From the NCBI GenBank assembly GCA_018881555.1, contig JACAXG010000025.1:4409899-4473898 (forward strand): 64,000 nucleotides of DNA, in the 5' to 3' direction. Below the pieces are notes generated by a model. The model made no database searches. It was not told where the DNA came from and saw only the letters and a list, made by a program, of their open reading frames with translations. A program made the position numbers and the translations under genes. This document shows, in pieces, positions 33,991 through 45,115 of the stretch. How positions within the stretch are numbered: the first letter of the stretch is position 1; each line of letters opens with the position of its first letter. Origin of the DNA: Amblyornis subalaris (Eukaryota; Chordata; Aves; Passeriformes; Ptilonorhynchidae).

Positions 33991-36900
33991 GAGTCTCCTG
34001 CTTACAGGAGAAAATTTTTCTAGGAATTCAGCAAAAATCAACATAGCTGTGGCATTGGGTGACAGAAAAAGAAGTGGGGCTGTAGTGCTGAAAGTCAAGG
34101 CCTGGAGTAACCAAGTCTCTGCCCCCTCAGTTGCTCAGCAGAAACAAAGGGAACCAGGCTGGCCAAGTGATCAGTTAACAGAGTAAATCGGNCTCCTTTG
34201 TTATAGGTAATTTTCTTCAATCTCAGGTTTATTTCCAGTCTAAGATTTAGGGAGCCCATGTTGTCTAATACAGTGCAGAAGCAGATTAAAACCTTATTTC
34301 AAGCATAAAAATCATAAATGAAGACGTATTCTTTCAATTTGGAAATATATCTTAAATAGCTGAATGTAAGATCAAAAGGTGACTTTTGTGTCAGCATAAT
34401 TACATTGATGACATGGCATTATATCACTGGATAATTTGAACCCAGAGTGGATTTGGTAAGGAGAAAGTAAGACTGTCCAGAATTCTAGATGCATCTGAAG
34501 TTTCATAACTGATCTGATTTTACACATATTGCTTATTAATACGGTAAATCAAGAGATGGTGTTAGAAACTTAATTGACATGTAATACAGATGTGAAATTA
34601 ATTAAATAATTATTGATAGCTGTATTTATGTGACTATTTTTGGCTATTAACTGAAATTTAATTCAGTTTCTTATGGCAATGTGAATGCAAAATAATGTCC
34701 AAACAGGTTTATTGGAGATTCAAATGGAACCTCATGTTTGAACCAGTTATTTTGGGGTTCAGAGCTACCTCTTTCTGTCTACAGAGTGTCGCTGGTTGAG
34801 CACGGGCCTTAAAACAGATGGACAGACTTGACTTTAATTGCTCAGATCATTCCAGGTGAAATATTTTGTTCATTTTTCTCTCCCTTGTAGGAACCGTTAG
34901 ATGGTGACAGGGTGACCAAAGGAGGTATCCTGGAGGATACACACTAAACCCATTGAGAAGTGCAAACTGTGGTCTCCTTTTTTGTAAGTCAGAAGGAACA
35001 AAGTCAAATACATCATTTATTGCAAATTCCTCTTTCTGCTTGAATGACTGTGTCCATTTTCTGGATACAGAGAGAGAATAGAGAGGTGAACATGAAGTGC
35101 TTGTCTCGCCCTGTGAGCATGCAAGCTGACATGATGATGAAATTTCACTTTCTGATTGTCCACCTTAATCACAGGCCCAAACATTCCAGCTTCATTGAGA
35201 AGCTGATTGCTCATGAATGTCACCCAGCCCCCAAGTCTCCTACAGAATGTCTCATCACATGTGCTTATTTAGATAAACAAATATTGCTGAGAGCAGCACA
35301 ATGAATGAAACCTTATTTGCACAGCTCTGTGACTTGTGACTGAGCTTGCTGGTGACTAGGAAAGGACAAGTTCATCCTGCTGAGTTTTCATCGGTGAAGA
35401 ACACAGATTCTTCTCCTTTGATGGTGCAGGTTTTCGTGGAATATAAAAGGTGTGCATTTAAGAGCTCTGCTCCTCTGTCAAATTAGGATGAAGTCAAATG
35501 ATGTTTTCAGAATTTATTTTTGGGGTGACATCCAGAGTCTGGCCCTTCAGACTGCTAGTAGGCATCACGAACCCTGCTTTCCTAGATGAAATAGTCTATA
35601 AGGATCCCTTGCAGGCAAACTGAAGAGTATCAAAACACGAAGCCTCATTTTGTTCATCCTGTCTCAGGTCATCATACCATAGCCTTTTTAGTTATCTTTA
35701 TTACAACAAACCCCATCATGCCTCTCCAGGAAGGGCACCTCCACAGCTGTTTGCCAGCAAATTATTTACAGGTCTAAGTGTGTCTGCTGATTTGTGTAGT
35801 CCTTCAGCACAAGAATTATTTCCAGCATCACTGCTCTTTGATTTTTTATCTGAGCTACTTTTATATCACAGGTCCTATCTTAAACATCACTTAGATCCCT
35901 AACCTCATTATTCTACCTCACTTCTCTCTTTAGTCATGTTTACCAGGAGAATTGAAATAGGACATTATCCCCATTGATGATTTTTGGTTGTAGTGTGAGA
36001 TCTTAGCCATTTGGCACAAAGTCTTGATAAGGGAACTCAGAGAAAGCTATTAAAGAGTAGTTTATATCAGTGGTCAATGTCCTTTATAGTGCCACCTCTG
36101 AAAAACATCTTCATTCAATTGCCTTGTCAGGCAGCAATAACCACTTCCACTGATTTGTGGCAAAGCCAAGAAAAAAAATGAGTACTTCCTCACCTTTGTT
36201 GGGTGTGTGCAGGGAATTTTGAAACAGCTGTGGGGAACACCTATGTGTTTTTACCAGCAGGAATTGCAGAAAAGATGTGTGTGTGAAGAAAGGCCCCTTC
36301 TTGAAAACTGCTCTTCGCAAACATGGTGCTTACAACACCAAATAAAATGTACAGGGACTGAGGGAGGACAGACCTTTGCAGGGACACACAGAGCTGCTGA
36401 CAGGAGCAGTGATAAATGGGGGATGCACAGGGAACAATCTGACAGCCGCACTGAAGTACCCACAGGCGCCCACCCTTCAGAACGTCTCGGCAACATCTGG
36501 GTCTAAATGAACAGTGTGTTTGCCTTACTTTTGAATTCTCTGGGGGGTTTTTTGCAACTTCACTATTTCTTCAGCAATAAAGAAACAAGTTTAAGTTTAT
36601 AGAACCCTTCAGAAAGTGAGTCAGTCTGTGGAGGCAGACTGAGGGTGCGGAGCCGATTTCAAGGTGCAGAACGAAACCATATGCTCCTCTTTAGCAGACA
36701 TGGAGAGAATGCTGTATTCTTATCTCTTGAGGAGATTTATTTTTGTGTTCATTTTGTCAGGCAAACCTGCGGGAGGAAGAAAAAAAGAAGGAGATTCACG
36801 TGCAGAATACGAATTCAGACATCTCAGTTGTGAGGGGCCCTTTAGATAATCCATGTCCAGACTTTCATTTGTGTGAGTGCACAACATCCACCAGTCACTT

Positions 36901-39900
36901 GTAGTGCAATGACAATACAATTCTTGTAGTTGGTCCTGAACACCACCAGGCATCACTGCAGCATTTTGCATGTGGCTGTGTTCTTCCCAGGCAGGCATGA
37001 AAGACACTGAAGAGAGAAAACCACTTCCAAAGAGGTCTCCCTCTGCTCTCATGCTCATGTGAACACATGTTCAGAGTTACAGCTGTCCTTTCAAAACTTT
37101 CCAGAGGAAAGGGGCCAAATAGCCTTATTTTAGAGCTGTGAAAATTTCTCAATTGGTAGCCAGAGAAGAAGAAGCAACACTGCCTTTCATCTCCCAAAAC
37201 ATACAACATGAGGCTCTATTTCAATTCTAACACGATTTAAAACCAAATCTTCCAAAAAAAAGAAAACCCTTCACATTTTTCTGAAAGATATTTCAGTGCT
37301 TGATCTTCTTTTCTTTAGACTTACTTTGAAGATTTTTATTAAGAGAAATTTGGAAAAGCCAGTTTGCTTTGAAGTGGAACATAGAATCTCACTGTGCAAA
37401 AAAAGCCAGTGAAATGCTTTGGCATTTTATAAATTACAAACAATGATAAGGCAAAAAATTACAAACCCACAAATTCTTTCAGTCAACACAATGTGCCTTC
37501 TTTCCATCAAAAAATGTGTTGCCCTGCTGTCTCTGCAGTGAAGAAGCTGTATCACTAGCTTTTCCTGACCCCTCCATGAAAACTGCTTGATTAATGGAAA
37601 GGGAAGGTGAGGCAAAAGCCTTCCCTACAAATAACAGACGTCTTCCGACAGTGACAGTGTCCCTCCTTTTCTTTAGGCACAGAGACCTTTTATGCTTTGG
37701 GGAAAAGGAAATAGATTCATTTCAAAGACCTGCATTCAGGCTCATTTAGAGTTTAACAGCCAGCCCTGTATTAATGGCTGTCATTTTCTTCCTGTGCTCG
37801 TACCTGCTGACATGGGCTTACAGCATTCTCATGTTCATCAAAGTTGTTCATCTACCCCAGCCTGCTCCAAAATACACCCTAGAGTCCAGAGTGAAACTAA
37901 GTGATTCTTTAACTGCTGCTTGTCCCTGGGCAGTCGGGGATCTGTCATAAATGCAGTCTCACAAATCTGAAATTTAAAAAGTCATGTAGTAAAGGAGATT
38001 TTTGCTGGAAACAGGCTTACTTCCAGCTGAGAAAAAGCTGATGAGAGCCTGAAGAATTCTGTGCTTTTCAGAGAGTTCTGTAATTTCTTAATTATTTGAG
38101 GTCCAAACTTAGCTGCTACACTGATGCGTATAGTTTTCCTAAATTACCAGCATTATGCCCTGCTTAGCTGTGTCTTGCCAGCAAGTAAGACCATTAACCA
38201 TTCTTAACCATTTTGAAAAGTGAGGCTTAGAAAATGGTGAGAGTATAACATCCAAGATTAACATCCAATACAGCAGCTGCAAATTAGTAGAAGGTAGAGA
38301 TGTTTCCAGCTTTATTGTTCAGTCTGAAGTACCAAGAGTAGTGAAAGATATAGAAGCTTATCCTAAGTAAATGTATGACAAAGTCTCAAGTGTGTGAATG
38401 AAGGAAATATTCATCAGATATCTGAAATCTCATTTGAGATTTTCAAATTGTTTTGTTAACTCTGTCCAAAATATTTTTTAGGCAAAATTACTTTCCTTTT
38501 CAAGTGAGGATTATAACAAAGAATGAATGAAGAGATATGTGGTTTGTGGAAAAGACAGATAGAAAGCATTTCCAGTGAGGAATACGAGGGGAAAATGCAC
38601 ATAATGACACCATTCTCCACTGCAAATGATTCAACACAAAGCATTTGAAACCCTCCAGCTGCACATTGCAGGAGGATGGAAGAGTCCTTGGAGTATTAAT
38701 ACATATCCTCTTCTGTAGAGATCTGCTTTTGGTCTAGGGTGAGGAGGCAGGATATGGGAGTAGCTAGACTTTTGGTTCGTTGTTGTGCAATTTTCTATGT
38801 CAACTGCTCTTCAGCATGTTGGGTTGTTTAGAAACACAGGGACACTGGGAAAAAAACATAGTGTTATAGACATTAGCATTTTAGATATCCTGAGTTAAAA
38901 AATAAAAAGAAAAGAAAAAAGGAAATCAACTCAGCCTGTGTATTTACTCTTTAAATAGCAGGTTAGGGAATTGACTTGAAAGACAGTTTTTAGTTTAAAG
39001 CCAAGTCATTTATTTGACCTGTTTAGCTACCAAAGCTAAATATTGATGTTCTACATTACACTGAAATGTTATTGTTGCATATGATTCTTTCAATTGCTTC
39101 TAACCCTGATCCCTAGCCACATAGTCCTGGAATTGGTCTGCACAGTCCTATTCTTCATTCATCAAAAGTTTGGATGCATGCTGCATCTGCATCTAGGCTG
39201 CTTTCATGAAGCAATTGGACCCCCTTGTTTTCTAATTGGGTGAGTACATAATATTGTACTGCAACATTCTTTTTACTTAATCTTACAGTAAGATTACCTT
39301 ACTGCTTTTCAAGGTCATTGCAAGGTGTATCACGCAGAGATGAACCCAATTCAGAAAGATTTCAGGACTTATTGATACAGCTGCAGCATCTGAGAAGAGC
39401 AGAGCAGATGCAGCATGCGGAGAAAAATACAGTTCAATAACCAAAATATTCAGAGAGGCAGAAAGGCTGCAGGGTAATTCACAGGGCAGGCTGGCCTTTC
39501 TGCACTTGCCTTTAAAGGATGACATTCCCATCATGGGGATAGCAGGTGACATCTCACATGAGGCTAATCAGGTGGGAAGTGCTCCTGGACCACAGCCTTG
39601 CTCTGGCTCTAGCCGTGGTGGATGAAGGGCTGGAACATCAGGTGTCAGCTCAGATGTGCAAAGTACAGGCGGTGGCCATAGCTTGGAATCTGTTTCTGAG
39701 GCAATCACCAACAGCACACCCACCCCTTGCTACCTCATAACAGTGACAGGTGGGAAATTCAGGTGCTATGGTCTCCATTCCAGCTTTCCTCTTGTATTTC
39801 CTCTGGTGTAAAGGACACCAATTCATGATACACAAATATTTCCTTAGTATGCTGTGAGACCTACACACTCATGCCAGAAACATGAAAACGCTAGAGATTT

Positions 39901-41702
39901 TTATTATCCAAATATTTCTGTGATGGAGTTTTAGTTTTGATTTCAGACTTGAAAAGTTTTTAAAAGTGCTGAGCTTCCATTAAATAGGAGAGTGGGTAGA
40001 GACAAGTGAAAATAGTAAGAGAAGGAGGAGAAACCACCCATTGTGTAAAACCTATTCTGATATTTTACTCTGAGTTATTTTACTTGTTTTATCTCATGAT
40101 GAGAATCATAAAACTGTAAGACAGAAACCTGAAAACCCATTTGTCTCACAAATAAATCCTGCTCTGCTACAGTGGCTGATCTAGCAGCTAATTAAGTGGT
40201 GATGATAGTCTTTCCAGCTCTCTCTTTTTTTTTTTGTACTGTGAACTTCAGCCCACATTGCAAAGATTAGAGATTCTCTGTCTTTAAATTGAAGCATGGA
40301 GACTGTACGTCTGATTGAAACATTAAATATACAGAAGATCTGGATGCCTTTTCAGTCTCAGATGCTACTTCAGTTAATCTAGGCACTTTTCCTCTCAGCA
40401 TTCCATGCCAGAGTTACTAAATAATACCTTAGAAACAGAATTGCTGGAGGGTTTTATGCACCAATTGGACAGTGAAGAAACACAGGAAAAATTAAGCCAC
40501 CTTTTTGCACGAACAGAGGTGGACATGCTGACTTGGCAACCCGATGGAAGGGCCCTTTATTCTGATATTTTGTGAGCTTTGTTCCTTGAGAAACGCTTGC
40601 TATTTCTGCAACAAGTGGAGCTCTTTTCAGGGTCCATCATGAGGCTTATTGTCCCCCACAGGCAGCCTCCAAGGGGCTACACAACACTGAATTTCTGCCT
40701 CCTTTTCAACCCCTTTTTTCCTTCAGGCATTTCCATCCACACAAGACTGAAGGTGCTGCCCAGCACAGGAGGCAGGCATCGCTCAACTAGCAGGGCTGGT
40801 TTGGGGTGCCAATCCCAGCTCCAGAAACCACACACATCAGGAGGCTCCTGGCAGCAAGAAAGAAATGAGACGAACAGTCTATTCTTGTTTTTAAAGGAAA
40901 TATGCTGCTGTGTTGAGAGGCATAAGGAAGGTTGGTTTTTAAACTTTTTTGTTTTTAAAACCATCAGCAACTGTTTGTAACCCTGTGTTGAACAGTCTGT
41001 GCACAACATCTTTCTGCCCCTCTCTGGTGTTTCCTGGTGAGGCTGCCCTGCTTGTCGAGCAGCTGACACCCTCCCCAGCCATCGCTGCTAGCCAGAAACT
41101 CATCACGGGTTTTTACAAACTGCCTCTTGAGAGCTTCCCAGACACAAAAACCTGTGTTAATCCAGAGGTGTTGGCATGCCTCCGACGTTCAAATCAATTT
41201 TTCCTTTTTTCCTTTTCTCACCAAAATTTTGGCCTGAATTACGAGAATGCAGAGAAGAAAGTGTAGTCCTATTACAGCGAAACCAATGCTAATAGTTTTG
41301 AACTAAGGCCACTTAAGGTGGAGTGCTCCTCCTTCTCCCTCCACAAGCAGAGTGAATTTTCCTCTATTTTCCAGCTCAAGGCAAATATTCTTTCAAAGTT
41401 GTATACAAATTATCTTGTTCCTCTTGTAGGCCAGAGTGGAGGAGGGAGAAGGAGAGTTAACATAAAAAACTAAAGACATATTGGAACAGGAAAAGGAAAT
41501 TTTAGGATAGGATGTCATACCCTGTTCATGCTTCTGCTCCCTCTATACAGAAACTTTCCTTAACTGCCCTATCTGGTTCCCTTTCTCTATATATTGATTT
41601 ATCATCCTCTAACTGCAGCCATCCAATAAATAAGGAACACATCTGTAGTGTTTCCCTCATAGTATTCCACATGGCACTGCAGCCCCATCCCACAGCTGGG
41701 CT
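33991..41702. other. Long repeat-poor non-coding stretch
   Basis: No gene, RNA or repeat family is recognised over about 7.7 kb. The segment 34290-34700 is strongly AT-rich, with ATTAATTAAATAATTATTG, and might be regulatory. Frames of 112, 104, 133 and 130 codons (36720-37058, 36895-37209, 40579-40980, 40677-41069) overlap on opposite strands and have no domains. A triple CCATT repeat lies at about 38190-38213. Confidence 0.4.
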
Positions 41703-41850
41703 CAGTCACCACCCCTGGCAGTGTTCAGGGCCAGGCTGGATGGGGCCCTGAGCATCCAGGTCTAGTGGAAGGTGTCCCTGCCCGTGGCAGTGGGGTTGGA
41801 ACAAGATGATCTTTAAGGTCCCTTCCAACCCAAACCACGCTGTGACTGTG
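41703..41850 (+). mobile_element. CR1 LINE 3' end, truncated
   Basis: The segment reads CAGTGTTCAGGGCCAGGCTG, then GATGGGGCCCTGAGCATCCA, TCTAGTGGAAGGTGTCCCTG, CCCGTGGCAGTGGGGTTGGA, AAGATGATCTTTAAGGTCCC and TTCCAACCCAAACCACGCTG. This is the standard avian CR1 3' end in plus orientation. Divergence is low compared with the copies at 4.4 and 9.8 kb, so it is among the younger copies here. Confidence 0.95.
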
Positions 41851-42694
41851 TCAGCTGTGGGGGAAATTCCCGCACTGCAGAATCACATCCTGCACACTGC
41901 AGCCACGTTAATGCCTAGCACTGAACAAGAGCTGCTTGAAGGCATTTCATCCCTGTCAATCCCCCTGCAACAGCAACAGTATGGAGGCTGGAGAAGCTCT
42001 GAGTGTTCTGGAGTCCATGTCTGAGTGGCCATGCCAGATGATCCAGCAGGCTTCAGGGGCAAAGGCTTTACTCATTTCCTGGTGAACCTTACTTACCTGG
42101 AGGTAGGAGAGAGAGAAAACCAATGGATTTAGGGATGTTTCCTCTGGTTGGCAGAGGGAAGCCAGGCAACTGGTACGGTGCTCAAAGATTGCTCATCTTG
42201 CCAGCCCATGTCCAGCTACCTCTCCAGAAAGGCTTGATCTGCTGTAGTACCTGTGCAATGTTTGCAGTCTGGTAGAAATGCATCACATACTCTGAACCAT
42301 CTGAAATGGCTTCAAGTGTCAATGTTTATTACTGAATTGAGCCTACAAATCAAGCTTGTCACAATTTAAGCCAACAATCTTTTGTTTTCTACACAACTTC
42401 CTCACTCTACTGAGAAAACTCTTCTTTCAGATTTTCCTCACTGCCCATGTTTTCAAGTCCACTGACTGGTCTTATGTTCTCATTTCCCCTTTCTTCACTC
42501 AGTTCACATTTTTTTTCTTTTAAAGATGTTCCAAACTGGGCATGATACACCACCCTTTGCCTTCATACCAGAAAGGAGGAATTACTCATTTTTTTTCTGT
42601 CTTTCTTGTGACCTTCCCCTTATATATATACCTCAGAATAAGGTTTATTTTTTCTATATGACATTATGGAATTTAGCTTTATGATCTGACTTAA
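41851..42694. other. Non-coding stretch
   Basis: Ordinary sequence with T-rich patches and a short TA run at about 42622-42630. No gene or repeat is recognised. Confidence 0.45.
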
Positions 42695-42965
42695 CTTGCA
42701 GATCCAGTTGTGACTGCTTGGACAGAACCCCAGATTTTTTCATTGTCTTTGGGTTATTTTTCTGCCTCTTTTTCTCCACTAATTGCATGAGAATTTTGAC
42801 AGTGATCCATTCCTCCGAAGTCCTGGCAGCCCCTTCCAGCCTGATATCACTGCAAATTCAATAAGTAGCACAACTACTCCTTCAGCCAGGTCATTAATAT
42901 AGAACAGAAGGGGACTGGAATAATGTCTGACCCAAAGAGCTGCTTTTCCAAAAAGTTTTGTACTT
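42695..42965 (-). mobile_element. Fossil CR1 reverse-transcriptase fragment
   Basis: On the minus strand, one frame reads SSPLLFYINDLAEG followed after a gap by LLIEFA. This corresponds to the LINE RT block GPLLFNIYINDL and the region of the FADD catalytic motif, where the second pair is lost (FAVI instead of FADD). Further along, the nucleotide order GGAGGAATGGATCACTGTCA and CTCATGCAATTAGTGG parallels the CR1 segment that encodes LEEWADRNLMKFN. Frames shift and stops intervene, so this is dead. The piece comes from the middle of ORF2, unlike the 3' ends elsewhere in the window, and it is old. Confidence 0.65.
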
Positions 42966-43043
42966 TTCCACAACTTGACCTAGACTACACGGCGGCAACT
43001 TTCTTATGCAAGTTTTATTCTGGGAAATCCAGAAATTAATCAC

Positions 43044-43700
43044 TTGTATAGGATATATTTCAATTATATAACAAAAGCCCAGAAAGACCAGGCCACCAAG
43101 GGGGTGCTGAGGGATCATGCACCTGGAAAGATAACAGCAAGACAGGGACCATCTCCTAATGCTGCTTCCTCTGGCTCTAACTGGAGTTGGGGCTCTTGGG
43201 ACATCTCCTGTTTTTTAATATTTAAGCAACTTCATTGGTATCTGAAGGAAAATGGAGAAGGAGCAGCTCATTCTTATCATCAATGCTTCTACCTGTGGGA
43301 CTCTCCTGCCTCTCCTGGCACTTACCAGGCCTGGGGAAATCTCAAACGAACTTCACATGAAAGAAAAAGGTGCATAAGACAGAACTACCTGGAATTTCAG
43401 TACGTGGCTGCCCAATGGCCTAATTCACCGAGTCCTAATTTGCTGTTCCTAGGTGCAAACCTTCAGTGTCCTCACTGCCTTAGAGAGAGAACAGAGGTCT
43501 TTGGAGTTTCCACACCAGGGTTTTTCACTGCTGAGTTAATACACAAAAATCTTATAGCCAAAGAAAGATCATCCAAACAATCTTTTTTTTTCTTAGACAG
43601 TGAGAGAAGGAAGGGAAGCAATCTGTCTGAAAAACAAAGCTTTCTAAAGCTGAATTCCAGAGAAATTCTCCTAAAATATTGCACTCGGACAAAAAGATAA
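43044..43700 (+). other. Longest stop-free frame (219 codons), no in-frame ATG
   Basis: The plus frame runs from about 43044 to a TAA at 43698-43700. It contains no methionine codon, and only a TTG opens it. The predicted product is rich in Ser, Lys and Asn with a Lys/Arg-rich end, and I see no domain, signal peptide or transmembrane segment. No clean acceptor/donor pair was found inside. A stop-free run this long is unusual but not extraordinary across 64 kb in six frames. It may be chance, or the remains of an unrecognised element. Confidence 0.2.
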
Positions 43701-44077
43701 ACAAACACCGAAACAAACACAAAACTCACCAGGAGAGAACATTCCTGCTAAGTTACAAGACAGCCGGTAACATTTAACTGGATTCTCAGAGAGAATCCCA
43801 CAACACTTTCCAAAGTTTACTCTGAGGGAAAAAAACTGGCTTTAGTTCTTACTGATCTCCCCAGATTCCCAGAACAAAGGAAGAATTGAGGGCTGGGTTA
43901 CACCCACCCTCATTCACAATAAACTAGTCTCAATCACTAATTAAAATGAGAAGCTTTTGTGGGGTTCGGGGCACAATCAGCTGCCTCAAAATTACACACT
44001 ATTCCACAAATATTTAGAGATTTTTTTGTGCTTGAAAATCTGTGTTTTTTAGGAAAGGCTCTAATCTAACTACTAGA

Positions 44078-44089
44078 TTTTTTTTTTTT
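44078..44089. repeat. Poly-T run (12 T)
   Basis: Twelve consecutive T, then GATTTTCAG. The context also resembles a polypyrimidine-AG acceptor, but no open frame or donor follows. Confidence 0.8.
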
Positions 44090-44397
44090 GATTTTCAGTA
44101 TTTCATCTCAAAGTGATGCCTGGCTTTGCAAACTACACTTAACTGCAGGTTTTCTACTACCTTTTTCCTACCAAACACTTCACAAAAGAAACATCTTGGT
44201 GTATTTTGTGTATTGTATACAATACGATAATCAGCATTATTAATGTTTTTAGCGTCATTTGATTTGCACTCGTTTTGGGAAAAAATAAGATTAAAAAAAT
44301 CTCTTTGTTTTGCCCCGTGGATTGCTCAGGAACTGCACTCCGAGCTTAGCAAGGCCCTTTCTGCTGGGTGTTGCAGAAATCACACAAATTGAGTTGA

Positions 44398-44690
44398 GCC
44401 TGCCCTTTGTTTACTTGCGTGGCAGGATCCCCTGCGTCTCCGCCGTATTTCACTCAGCGGGAGGCCAGCGTGGACTGCCCAAGGTCAATCTTGCTGCTGA
44501 AGACCAATGGCTCTCCTGCTGGGGAGGTGTCACAAGTCGAGTTTGTAGCAATGCGAACTTGTCAAGTGCTGAGGAGGCTCCGGCAGCTTAAGCGCGTTTG
44601 ACCGGTGAGGACCCTCAGCGCCTCGAATTCATTTACCTCTCTGCAGGGGGTAATGAGGAGAAAGAGGATGAGACAGACGCGAGTGAAAGA
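44398..44690 (+). promoter_or_regulatory. Small CpG island
   Basis: I count 16 CpG dinucleotides by eye between 44417 and 44683. The G+C content is a little over half, against an AT-rich, CpG-poor background. By eye the observed/expected ratio is about 0.8, so it would meet common CpG-island criteria. A second CpG-rich patch (7 in about 110 bases) lies at 45004-45115. Two overlapping plus frames (44310-44591 and 44398-44601) stay open across the island with many G/C third positions, but neither is recognised. Small islands of this kind often mark a promoter or a 5' exon. Confidence 0.45.
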
Positions 44691-44752
44691 ATCTGTGAAA
44701 TTGTCAGTTCTCCTATCAAAAAGGCAACAGGAGTGGAAACTCTCTCCTGGAA
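44647..44752 (+). other. Exon-like segment, 106 bp, possibly coding
   Basis: An acceptor-like sequence (TTCATTTACCTCTCTGCAG, ending at 44646) and a strong donor (GTAAGTATC from 44753) bound 106 bases. The frame starting at 44649 is open to the donor and reads as a markedly acidic segment that begins GNEEKEDETDASERICEIV and closes with TLSW. The frame from 44647 is also open (basic). The third frame is stopped. The acceptor, donor, open acidic frame and adjacent CpG island make it the best exon candidate in the window. I do not recognise the protein, and a noncoding first-intron exon is equally possible. Confidence 0.35.
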
Positions 44753-45115
44753 GTAAGTATCAGTGGGCTTAACCTGCAGCCTTGGATCTCAGCTCAACAA
44801 GCTGCTAGGGAAATTAGGGTCTGACCTGAATTAATCTCCTATGCAGAGGAAAAGTGTGTGCGAGGCACCTGGGGCTTGTATTTCCACCCTCTAGAGTCTA
44901 CTGCGGATGAACTTAATGGGAGGACAAAAGGAATTGAAGTTTATTAGGCCTCAGTTTCAAAATAGGTGAAAAAAATAACTTCAGCACTGATATATTGAGA
45001 AAAGCGCGTGGGGACTGAGGGCCCATGGCACTGGGCCACTGGGCAGGGCTGTCACCGGGTGATGTGCACGAACACGGGGCACCTCGCAAACCCCTGTCTG
45101 CCCCGGAGCTGTTTG

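Noticed and set aside
40579..41069. Overlapping 133- and 130-codon frames on opposite strands
   Set aside because: Both strands are open over the same bases, which points to composition rather than coding. No motif is seen.
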